Source of the DNA: Dyadobacter sp. MSC1_007
GTDB lineage: Bacteria > Bacteroidota > Bacteroidia > Cytophagales > Spirosomataceae
Assembly (NCBI RefSeq): GCF_023667495.1
Contig: NZ_JAMOZL010000007.1
Coordinates: 124,001-188,000, forward strand
Reading direction: 5' to 3'
DNA: 64,000 nucleotides
Position 1 is the first letter of the stretch. Every line of letters begins with the position of its first letter. This document shows, one piece after another, positions 42,901 through 50,823 of this stretch. Below the pieces are notes generated by a model that had not been told where the DNA came from, ran no database searches, and worked only from the letters and a program-made list of their open reading frames with translations. A program made the translations under genes and the position numbers.

Positions 42901-45789
42901 TTATCTAAGTAGTTGCACCCATCCTTTGATAGTAGTGGGCGAGCTTTGTTTTTTGAAAGACTCAAAGTAGACAGTAAGCTCGTAATAGTACTGTCCTGCT
43001 GCAAGCTCTTTGCCGCCATTTGTTTTACCGTCCCAGTTGATATTGACGTCTTTGGTGGAGAAAACCTGAGCGCCCCAGCGATTGAAAGCCTTGAATTCGA
43101 GCGACTGCACAAAAGCGGGGCATTCATAAGGCTGGAAGGTGTCGTTTTTGGTGTCGCCATTGGGTGTAAACACATTGGGCAGCACATACATGGGGCAGTT
43201 ATCCCTGCAAACGACATTGCTAGGCGCGCTTTCACTTCCGAACCTGTTGACAGCCGTTACATAATAGCAGCCTGCAAAAGAAGTAAGGCCTTCATGGTCA
43301 TAGGTGGTCGATAGCGGAGATGGGGGCGTGGTCACAGTCGCGATCAGGACAGGGGTGTCGCCTTCATACCTTGCATAATATACTTTGTAAGCCGAGATAT
43401 TAGGATCGCAGTCTTTGCCTCCCACCTGGTCGGGGTACTTCCATGAAAGGTGGTTGGTAAAACCTGTTGTGGTACAGAAAGCCTCCGGATGTGCCCTGAG
43501 TGAATCACAGTTGAGCGGGTCCAGGGCCAGCACCGGCGGGCATGGCTTGGTGGTATCCGAAGAGGATACACAAAGGATCTGCGAGAAGTTGTACAGGACA
43601 GCCGGTTTGATCTGGCTGTTATTATAGGAGCCGACAGTCTCTACCTTATAACAATAAGTGGAATCCTTGACAATGGTGACATTGACCGTCCCATCGGCGG
43701 CATAGCGGTCGGTACCATCGTCGACGAAGGTAAACGACTGGGCCCCTTGGACAGGCACATCGGCAATGCGGTTGAAAGTCCCGCGCTTGGCTTTGTCTTC
43801 GCGGTACACTCGGTGGATGCGGTTGGTATTGTCCCATGGCACCAATGCGGTCCATTTAATGCCTACCTGGTTGGGCTGGGCAGCGGCCTGTTCGAGCCTT
43901 ACACTGCTGGCTGTCTCGGTTTCATCGAGCTTGACGAGCTGGGAGCCTTGGGTGTAATAGTATTCGAGCTTGTAATTGTAGGCATTGACCAATGTGTTCA
44001 GGTTCCTGTCTACAAAGATGGTGTCGGCAGCCCCTGGTGTGAGGTTGGTATTGATGGTGGAGATCAATGTAAAAGCACCGCCGTTCTGTCCTGTTGCCCT
44101 GTAAAGCCTGTACTGTGCAGGCAGCCCTGAGGAAGCGGCCGGCTTGGTCCATTTAATAGTGATAACCCCTTTTGTCTCGCTGGTAGAATCGACGGTAACA
44201 TTGGTGATGACCGGCATAAGCATGGGCAGGTTCAGGCAAAACTCGGCCGAAGCAATGCTTTCGCCGCCACCGACCAGGCTACCAGCCTCATTAGGGGCCG
44301 TTCCCGGTCTTGGGAACATGACCACAATGCGGTAGCTGTAAGAAACGCCCGGGCGTAACCCATTGCCACTATTATTGTCCAGGAAAGTGGTTTCATTGAC
44401 ATTCACGCGGCCGATCTCTTCATAGCCGGAGCCTGCGGGTATGCCTGTGATGCAGCCGACAGGTATATCGGTACATTTTTCAGCCCTGTAAATGGCGATC
44501 TTGGCACCCGGCACCTGGCATTTGTAGGTGTCCCAGTTGAGGCGGTATGCAGTGCCTGCCGGGTCGGTGGTGGCCGTGGCTTTGAGTCCTGTGGCTTTCG
44601 GGCCTACGATTTTAATGCGCATCGTTGTAATATCGACAAGCTTCCGGAAGGTGGACGGGTTCACATTGGGCCCGGGCGCATCCTCGACTTTGAAGAGCAC
44701 ATCATAAGGTTCAAGCCTGATGTGGTTACAGGAAGTCTGCCATGAGAAAACGCCTGTTACCTTGCTCTGTGCGCCCTGCTGGGCGACGGTGAACTTGGCC
44801 AGGGCGGGAGAAATCAGCGTGCCATCATAAACACCACCCGAAGAGGTGAGATTGAGCTTATCCCCGTTTTTGTCAGTGGCAGTAATTGTCTCGTTGATGA
44901 GCGAACCGGCTTCGATACAGATATCGGGCAATGGCTGCATGAGCGGCCTGTCGTTTTTAGAGTCCTCGACGATGATCTGCATGTCCCGGACGATCTGTCC
45001 GATCAGAAAGCCGTCCCGCCACTCCTCGACGACGAATGCGACATTGTAATAGCCTTTGGTAACCGGCGCATCCCATATCAGGTCACCGGTGCGCCTGTCC
45101 ATCGTGAAAGTAGCAGGCGATGCACCCGCTTCGGTTTGCCCGGGGATAGTTACCAGGTTCGGATGTTTGTATTGAAGGTTGACCCCTCCACCCTTAGCGG
45201 TGGCTTGCTGCGGTACAAACAGGCGGTAGGCCAAACTGTCGCCGTCTGCATCGAATGCGCCCGGATTGTGGATATACCGCTGGCCGACTGACGCAAGATC
45301 GATGGGAGAATTCAATAACACAGGGGAATGGTTCCACCCGAATGCAGCATTGATCTCGATCGTAGAGGCGACGTAAAAGTTAAGGTCCTGTGTGGGTGGC
45401 GGGCCGAGGTTCAGGATGTTATTATTGCGCCTGTCTTCCTCGAACGAGATCCTGTATACCCCCGCCGCGCGGAAGGTATGAATGACGGTATAGACGTTTC
45501 TGGTCGTGCCATTGCCGACATCGTCACGATCAACTCTTTGAACGTCCGCAATGTAATCCGTCCCGGCGTAGAAATTCACCTTTTCCTGCCTGATAGAGGC
45601 TTCCGGGCCGTTTATTTCGTCGAAATAGGCGGTGAGGGTGATCTCGTATGTGAAGCCGCTTGGGTAGCCAGGATGTCTCCTCGCGGTGATCTCGCCAGCA
45701 CGGATATGCGTCGCGCTGGCCTGGTATGCGGATAAAAAAAGCAATAAGAAACCTATTGCCCTGAACAGAGAGGATAGAGGATTTTGCAT
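42901..45789 (-). CDS. Giant secreted protein with T9SS type B / gliding-motility C-terminal domain (copy 2)
   Basis: A 962-aa paralog of the preceding protein with the same layout: signal peptide (MQNPLSSLFRAIGFLLLFLSAYQASA), THIRAGEITARR, a YIHNPGAFDADGDSLAYRL segment, fibronectin-like modules and a C-terminal type B sorting domain (LPNVFTPNGDTKNDTFQP ... WVQLLR). Residues 1 to about 234 show only about 60% similarity by eye to copy 1; the rest differs by about seven residues. The two are in tandem, 225 bp apart, and could be expressed separately: copy 2 has a 12-bp inverted repeat in its leader that copy 1 lacks. Function unknown. Confidence 0.9.
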   Translation of the reverse strand: MQNPLSSLFRAIGFLLLFLSAYQASATHIRAGEITARRHPGYPSGFTYEITLTAYFDEINGPEASIRQEKVNFYAGTDYIADVQRVDRDDVGNGTTRNVYTVIHTFRAAGVYRISFEEDRRNNNILNLGPPPTQDLNFYVASTIEINAAFGWNHSPVLLNSPIDLASVGQRYIHNPGAFDADGDSLAYRLFVPQQATAKGGGVNLQYKHPNLVTIPGQTEAGASPATFTMDRRTGDLIWDAPVTKGYYNVAFVVEEWRDGFLIGQIVRDMQIIVEDSKNDRPLMQPLPDICIEAGSLINETITATDKNGDKLNLTSSGGVYDGTLISPALAKFTVAQQGAQSKVTGVFSWQTSCNHIRLEPYDVLFKVEDAPGPNVNPSTFRKLVDITTMRIKIVGPKATGLKATATTDPAGTAYRLNWDTYKCQVPGAKIAIYRAEKCTDIPVGCITGIPAGSGYEEIGRVNVNETTFLDNNSGNGLRPGVSYSYRIVVMFPRPGTAPNEAGSLVGGGESIASAEFCLNLPMLMPVITNVTVDSTSETKGVITIKWTKPAASSGLPAQYRLYRATGQNGGAFTLISTINTNLTPGAADTIFVDRNLNTLVNAYNYKLEYYYTQGSQLVKLDETETASSVRLEQAAAQPNQVGIKWTALVPWDNTNRIHRVYREDKAKRGTFNRIADVPVQGAQSFTFVDDGTDRYAADGTVNVTIVKDSTYCYKVETVGSYNNSQIKPAVLYNFSQILCVSSSDTTKPCPPVLALDPLNCDSLRAHPEAFCTTTGFTNHLSWKYPDQVGGKDCDPNISAYKVYYARYEGDTPVLIATVTTPPSPLSTTYDHEGLTSFAGCYYVTAVNRFGSESAPSNVVCRDNCPMYVLPNVFTPNGDTKNDTFQPYECPAFVQSLEFKAFNRWGAQVFSTKDVNINWDGKTNGGKELAAGQYYYELTVYFESFKKQSSPTTIKGWVQLLR
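42914..45087. repeat. 2174-bp near-identical block, copy B (within T9SS gene 2)
   Basis: Direct-repeat partner of 39773-41946. The 3141-bp offset means homologous recombination between the copies would fuse the two genes into one chimera and delete about 3.1 kb. Confidence 0.92.
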
Positions 45790-45792
45790 AGA

Positions 45793-45835
45793 AGTAATTC
45801 GTTGATCGCCGCAATTATGTAAACAACGAATTACT
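45793..45835 (-). promoter_or_regulatory. 12-bp inverted repeat in the leader of T9SS gene 2
   Basis: AGTAATTCGTTG (45793-45804) and CAACGAATTACT (45824-45835) are perfectly complementary, separated by 19 nt. The proximal arm is 3 nt from the start codon. It could be a regulator site or an mRNA hairpin that masks translation initiation. Confidence 0.5.
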
Positions 45836-45992
45836 AATTAAAAACTGTGTGTAAAATGGTTACATAAGTGACGTTTTGCTGATGCGGAGTAATTGGGTTC
45901 TAGCGGGTTGGCGATCCAGATGCTAATCAGTCTAAATAATTCTTAATAATGATTATAAATAGAAGTTGTGTTTTGCAAAAATGGAAGGATTT

Positions 45993-46024
45993 TTTGCCTC
46001 GCATACGTTTGTGATATACCTTTG
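45993..46024 (+). promoter_or_regulatory. sdhCAB promoter
   Basis: TTTG (45993-45996), 20-nt spacer, TACCTTTG (46017-46024): an exact Bacteroidota sigma-A promoter, giving a leader of about 45 nt before sdhC. Confidence 0.8.
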
Positions 46025-46076
46025 AAAGGTTCTAAATATACCTAATTTTTTTGCACTACAACCATTCGTTTCCATT

Positions 46077-46748
46077 ATGTCGTGGTTTTCACAAACGTTA
46101 ACGAGCTCTATCGGTAAAAAACTTCTGATGGCTCTTACCGGACTATTTCTAATAAGCTTTCTGGTGATCCATGCCACCATCAATGCCATGATTTTTTACA
46201 ATGACGGCGGCGAGACATTTACCCACTGGGGGCATTTTATGGGTACCAACCCAATTGTACGTACGCTTGAAATCGGCCTTATAATAGGCTTTCTGATCCA
46301 TATCATCGATGGTCTGCTACTTTGGAAAAACAATCGTGATGCACGCCCGGTAAGATATGCGGTGAACAATGCGGCAGCCAACAGTACCTGGTATTCGAGG
46401 AGCATGGGTTTGCTGGGAACACTCCTGCTGATCTTTCTGGTGATCCACACTTCACATTTTTGGATTCCAAACAGGACCAACCAGTTTGCAACAGGCGAAG
46501 AGCTGAATCTTTATCAGATGATGCTCGATATATTTCAGAATCCTGTTATAGTGATCATCTACATTCTCGGTTGCGTTTCCCTCTTCTGGCATTTGCTTCA
46601 CGGGTTCAAAAGCGCATTTCAATCGCTGGGATTGAACCACGTCAAATACAACGGCATCATTTCATTCATCGGGACTGCATTCTCCATCGTCGTGCCGATC
46701 CTCTTCGCGCTGATGCCGCTTTCAATCTATCTTGGGTGGGTGAAGTAA
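46077..46748 (+). CDS. sdhC: Succinate dehydrogenase cytochrome b subunit
   Basis: A 223-aa membrane protein with five hydrophobic helices, as in the single-subunit b558 anchor of type B succinate dehydrogenases. Helix 1 region SSIGKKLLMALTGLFLISFLVIHATINAMIFY and later HTSHFW and HLLHGFKSAFQSLG contain the histidines expected to ligate two hemes. It anchors SdhAB and carries electrons to menaquinone. First gene of sdhCAB, with the promoter at 45993. Confidence 0.93.
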   Translation: MSWFSQTLTSSIGKKLLMALTGLFLISFLVIHATINAMIFYNDGGETFTHWGHFMGTNPIVRTLEIGLIIGFLIHIIDGLLLWKNNRDARPVRYAVNNAAANSTWYSRSMGLLGTLLLIFLVIHTSHFWIPNRTNQFATGEELNLYQMMLDIFQNPVIVIIYILGCVSLFWHLLHGFKSAFQSLGLNHVKYNGIISFIGTAFSIVVPILFALMPLSIYLGWVK

Positions 46749-46796
46749 TTCCGCAAAATTTCTTTTTTAATTTTTCGATTAAATAAAATCTGATAT

Positions 46797-48785
46797 ATGG
46801 CAACTTCATCTCGTCTGGATGCCAAAATACCACAAGGATCTCTGGAAAGTAAATGGAGCAAATACCGCTCTTCGGTTCCTCTTGTTAACCCTGCCAACAA
46901 ACGTAATCTTGAAATTATTGTAGTTGGGACCGGACTCGCAGGTGCATCGGCTGCTGCCACGCTTGCGGAGCTGGGTTACTCAGTTAAAGCCTTCTGTTTT
47001 CAGGACTCCCCACGCCGTGCGCACTCGATCGCAGCACAAGGGGGAATCAATGCTGCTAAAAATTACCAAAACGACGGTGACTCGGTTTACCGTCTTTTTT
47101 ATGATACCATTAAAGGAGGTGACTATCGTGCAAGAGAGGCCAATGTGCACCGTCTTGCAGAAGTTTCCGGCAATATTATCGACCAATGCGTAGCGGCTGG
47201 TGTGCCTTTCGCGCGTGAGTACGGCGGTTTGCTGTCCAACCGTTCATTCGGTGGAACACAAGTGCAGCGTACGTTCTACGCGGCGGGACAAACAGGTCAG
47301 CAGCTTCTGCTAGGTGCATATTCAGGTTTGCAGCGCCAGGTGGGAATGGGTACAGTGAAAATGTACAACCGCCACGAAATGCTTGATATTGTGAATATTG
47401 ATGGCAAATGCCGCGGTATCATCGCCAGGAACCTCATCACCGGAGAACTTGAAAGACACGGCGGACACGCAGTATTGCTTTGCACAGGAGGTTACGGAAA
47501 CGTTTTCTACCTCTCAACCAATGCAATGGGAAGCAATGTTACCGCAGCATGGAAAGCGCACAAACGCGGTGCATTCTTTGGTAACCCTTGCTTTACACAG
47601 ATTCACCCGACCTGTATCCCTGTATCGGGCGAGCACCAGTCGAAACTGACGCTGATGTCAGAATCACTTCGGAACGACGGACGTATCTGGGTTCCGAAAG
47701 CGAAAAACGACACCCGTCCAGGTAATGAGATCCCTGAAAACGAACGCGATTACTACCTCGAACGCCGTTACCCTGCATTTGGTAACCTTGTTCCCCGTGA
47801 TATTGCGTCGCGTGCGGCCAAGGAACGTTGCGATGCCGGATATGGTGTTGGTTCCTCAAAATTGGCCGTTTACCTGGATTTCGCAGCAGCGGTAGAGCGT
47901 TACGGTCGAGGCGAAGCCAGCAAGAACAATATTCACAATGCATCCGATGCCGACATTACTGCCTGGGGAAAAGCTGTCGTGAAAGAAAAATATGGCAACC
48001 TCTTTGATATGTATAAGCAAATCACGGGAGAAGACCCTTACGAGGTGCCAATGCGTATTTATCCAGCGGTACACTATACCATGGGCGGACTTTGGGTCGA
48101 TTACAACCTGATGACCACCGTTCCAGGCTTATATGCATTGGGAGAAGCCAACTTCTCAGATCATGGAGCAAACAGGCTGGGAGCATCTGCATTGATGCAG
48201 GGCCTCGCCGACGGTTATTTCGTGATCCCTTACACAATCGGGGCTTATCTGGCGAGTGAAATTCGGACCGGAAAGATCTCGACGGACCACGAGGCGTTTG
48301 TGAAAACAGAGCAGGAGGTAAGAGAAAGAATCGAGAAACTAATCAGCATCCAGGGTAAAACTTCCCCTGAACTTTTCCACCGTCGTTTGGGCAAGATCAT
48401 GTGGGATAAGTGCGGTATGGCCCGGAATGAGCAGGGTTTGAAAGAGGCGATCGTTGAAATCCGTGCACTGAGAAAGGAATTCTGGTCGGATGTGAAGGTA
48501 ATGGGAACAGCTAGCTATTTCAATCCGGAGCTGGATAAAGCGAATCGCGTTGCCGACTTCATCGAACTCGGTGAGCTTATGTGCCTCGACGCATTGACGC
48601 GCGAGGAATCATGCGGCGGCCACTTCCGCGAAGAACATCAGACTGAGGAAGGCGAAGCATTGCGTGACGATGAAAACTTCATGTTTGTTTCGGCCTGGGA
48701 AAATAAAGGCACGGAAGAATGGGAGCTTCACAAAGAAGACCTGATTTACGAAAACATTAAGATTGCCCAGAGAAGCTACAAATAA
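46797..48785 (+). CDS. sdhA: Succinate dehydrogenase flavoprotein subunit
   Basis: A 662-aa flavoprotein. FAD dinucleotide motif [20 protein letters not shown] near residue 42; covalent FAD His in [18 protein letters not shown] near 78; substrate site [20 protein letters not shown] near 272; GGLWVDYN and [25 protein letters not shown] complete the active site. It oxidises succinate to fumarate (or reverse) on the cytoplasmic face. Follows sdhC by 48 nt. Confidence 0.97.
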   Translation: MATSSRLDAKIPQGSLESKWSKYRSSVPLVNPANKRNLEIIVVGTGLAGASAAATLAELGYSVKAFCFQDSPRRAHSIAAQGGINAAKNYQNDGDSVYRLFYDTIKGGDYRAREANVHRLAEVSGNIIDQCVAAGVPFAREYGGLLSNRSFGGTQVQRTFYAAGQTGQQLLLGAYSGLQRQVGMGTVKMYNRHEMLDIVNIDGKCRGIIARNLITGELERHGGHAVLLCTGGYGNVFYLSTNAMGSNVTAAWKAHKRGAFFGNPCFTQIHPTCIPVSGEHQSKLTLMSESLRNDGRIWVPKAKNDTRPGNEIPENERDYYLERRYPAFGNLVPRDIASRAAKERCDAGYGVGSSKLAVYLDFAAAVERYGRGEASKNNIHNASDADITAWGKAVVKEKYGNLFDMYKQITGEDPYEVPMRIYPAVHYTMGGLWVDYNLMTTVPGLYALGEANFSDHGANRLGASALMQGLADGYFVIPYTIGAYLASEIRTGKISTDHEAFVKTEQEVRERIEKLISIQGKTSPELFHRRLGKIMWDKCGMARNEQGLKEAIVEIRALRKEFWSDVKVMGTASYFNPELDKANRVADFIELGELMCLDALTREESCGGHFREEHQTEEGEALRDDENFMFVSAWENKGTEEWELHKEDLIYENIKIAQRSYK

Positions 48786-48878
48786 CACGGCGGATCATCC
48801 TGCGGTTTATTTTGTGCGCTTACGACAGTGAATTTTTAGTTTATAGAAAAAGTAATATCAGTAATAAAGGATATAGGT

Positions 48879-49643
48879 ATGGAAGGAAATATGAGTTTGT
48901 CGCTGAAAGTATGGAGACAAAGTAATAAAGATACAGCAGGAGGGTTTGAGAACTATAAATTGGATCACGTGTCTCCTGACATGTCGTTTCTTGAAATGTT
49001 CGATGTATTGAATGAGCAGCTCATCGAAGAAGGGAAAGAGCCTGTTTCATTTGATCACGATTGCCGCGAAGGCATTTGCGGTGCGTGCTCGATGTACATC
49101 AACGGTCGCCCGCATGGACCGCTCAGAGGAGTAACCACTTGTCAGCTGCACATGCGATCGTTCAACGACGGCGATACTATCGTGGTAGAACCATGGAGAG
49201 CAGCGGCATTCCCGGTGATCAAGGACCTTGTTGTTGATCGTGATGCATTCGACCGTGTGATTTCTGCGGGAGGTTTTGTTTCCGTTAATACCGGTAATGC
49301 CCAGGATGCAAACAGCCTGCCTATTCCAAAAGTGGCTGCGGACGATGCATTTGCTGCGGCAGCCTGCATCGGATGCGGGGCCTGTGTGGCAGCTTGTAAA
49401 AATGCTTCGGCGATGTTGTTTGTTTCTGCCAAGATTTCCCAGCTGGCGCTATTGCCGCAAGGACAAGCGGAACGCAGCATTCGTGCGGAGAAAATGGTCG
49501 CTCAAATGGATGCAGAAGGTTTCGGAGCCTGCACTAACACTGGTGCCTGCTCGGCTGAATGCCCCAAAGAAATCAGTCTCGAAAATATAGCCCGCATGAA
49601 CCGAGAATACATCGGCGCGAAATTCTCTTCGTCGGCTGTTTAG
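48879..49643 (+). CDS. sdhB: Succinate dehydrogenase iron-sulfur subunit
   Basis: A 254-aa Fe-S protein that links SdhA to the heme subunit. The [2Fe-2S] site is [15 protein letters not shown] with Cys in TTCQLHM; the [4Fe-4S]/[3Fe-4S] sites are [11 protein letters not shown] and [15 protein letters not shown]. Length and cysteine spacing are standard for the type B enzyme. The start may be 48879 or the ATG at 48891 (MSLSLKVW). Follows sdhA by 93 nt; terminator downstream. Confidence 0.96.
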   Translation: MEGNMSLSLKVWRQSNKDTAGGFENYKLDHVSPDMSFLEMFDVLNEQLIEEGKEPVSFDHDCREGICGACSMYINGRPHGPLRGVTTCQLHMRSFNDGDTIVVEPWRAAAFPVIKDLVVDRDAFDRVISAGGFVSVNTGNAQDANSLPIPKVAADDAFAAAACIGCGACVAACKNASAMLFVSAKISQLALLPQGQAERSIRAEKMVAQMDAEGFGACTNTGACSAECPKEISLENIARMNREYIGAKFSSSAV

Positions 49644-49661
49644 AGAGCGTAATTAAGTAGC

Positions 49662-49718
49662 ATACATAAACAAAGAAGCCGGCAATCGCATTGATCGCCG
49701 GCTTCTTTGTTTATGTAT
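49662..49718. terminator. Bidirectional terminator between sdhB and OmpH-like gene
   Basis: A perfect 22-bp stem, 49662-49683 with 49697-49718, around a 13-nt loop. Flanking T/A tracts are inside the stem on both sides. It closes two convergent transcripts. Confidence 0.88.
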
Positions 49719-49735
49719 CTGAATGCAATACCCGA

Positions 49736-50359
49736 TTACTTTTTCGAGGTAGTATCGGCTGCGGCTGGTTTGCCGGAGCTTTTGTATTCTTTGTTCAAAC
49801 CGTCGATGATCTTCTTCGTTACATCCAGAGAAGGATTTGCAAAGAGAATACCGCCGCCAAGTGAATAGCCAAGAACGTACTCGTAGCCGTTTTCCTTGTT
49901 GTATTTTTCAATATAGGCACGGATGTTCTTATACAATTCTTCATTCTTTTTAGCCTCTTCCTGGCCAAGCGCCTGAGCCGACTGATCGCGGTATGCCATC
50001 AGGTCTTGTTGTTTTTTCATCAACTGAGCCTCTGTCGAACGAGCTTGCTCGGGAGTCATTGTCTGGGCACGTTGCTGAAAGAAAGCGACTTCATTTTGCA
50101 AAGAGCGTCCTTTGGTTGTCAACTCGTTTTCCAGTTGGAAATTTTTGTTTTCAAGCTCTTTTCTGGTATCCTTGAAGAAGTCATAATTCTTCAAAAGCGA
50201 GTCAACCTGAACGTAAACCGTGCGACGCCCTGCCACTACTGCACCATCTGCGGCAGCACCTGATTCCGTTGACGACTTGCTTGAAAAATGTAGGAAGAAT
50301 AACACCGCTACCGCAAGCGAAAGGACGATGTTCCAGATCAATGAAGTATTATTGTTCAC
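49736..50359 (-). CDS. OmpH/Skp-family periplasmic protein
   Basis: A 207-aa protein with an N-terminal membrane anchor or signal (SLIWNIVLSLAVAVLFFLHF), then VYVQVDSLLKNYDFFKDTRKELENKNFQLENELTTKGR, and a long coiled coil ending with YVLGYSLGGGILFANPSLDVTKKIIDGLN. This is OmpH/Skp (periplasmic chaperone for outer-membrane proteins), with the retained anchor common in Bacteroidota. It has an exact promoter and is monocistronic. Confidence 0.9.
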   Translation of the reverse strand: MNNNTSLIWNIVLSLAVAVLFFLHFSSKSSTESGAAADGAVVAGRRTVYVQVDSLLKNYDFFKDTRKELENKNFQLENELTTKGRSLQNEVAFFQQRAQTMTPEQARSTEAQLMKKQQDLMAYRDQSAQALGQEEAKKNEELYKNIRAYIEKYNKENGYEYVLGYSLGGGILFANPSLDVTKKIIDGLNKEYKSSGKPAAADTTSKK

Positions 50360-50393
50360 GTTTTTAAGATTTTATTGTTTTTTTAACGAGCCG

Positions 50394-50422
50394 CAAAGAT
50401 AATGATTTGTGTTTAAGTACAA
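50394..50422 (-). promoter_or_regulatory. Promoter of the OmpH-like gene
   Basis: On the minus strand TTG (plus 50420-50422), 18-nt spacer, TATCTTTG (plus 50394-50401), matching the TTG-N-TAnnTTTG consensus, 35 nt before the start codon. Confidence 0.7.
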
Positions 50423-50447
50423 TGAATATCCGCCACCATGAAGCGGA

Positions 50448-50813
50448 TCATGCCGTACCGACGGATACTGCTACTGGCTGTTTCCGGAATAACCGACGGG
50501 CCCAATGGCCTGTTAACGCCGAAAACCCGCCAACGAGCCCCACAACCACAGCGCTTACGATGAGCAGGAGAACCCCGGAAGGCAGCATAAAAATGGCAGC
50601 GACCCGGTCAGAGATAGCGCCGTCGGAAATAAAATGCAGGTAATAGCCATATATGAGCCATGGAACGGCTATGCCGAGGAAACCCGTCCAGAATGCACCG
50701 GAGGGCCCGGCCGACCGCCAGAAAAGTACCAGAAAAGGGATAATGGCAATTACCCACCATGGGGCAAATATTTGCAGCAAGACGGACAAAACGGCTATAA
50801 TCGCAAAATTCAT
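50448..50813 (-). CDS. Hypothetical multi-pass membrane protein
   Basis: A 121-aa hydrophobic protein with about four transmembrane segments (around 4-30, 38-60, 73-95 region and 85-103), ending in a basic tail (RRLFRKQPVA). No family recognised. It starts 10 nt after the penicillin acylase stop, so it is the last gene of the cutC-acylase unit. Confidence 0.65.
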   Translation of the reverse strand: MNFAIIAVLSVLLQIFAPWWVIAIIPFLVLFWRSAGPSGAFWTGFLGIAVPWLIYGYYLHFISDGAISDRVAAIFMLPSGVLLLIVSAVVVGLVGGFSALTGHWARRLFRKQPVAVSVGTA

Positions 50814-50823
50814 ATCAACCTGG

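Noticed and set aside
39773-45087. Composite transposon or IS pair flanking T9SS genes
   Set aside because: The repeated block is coding sequence of cargo proteins, with no transposase, terminal inverted repeats or target duplications.
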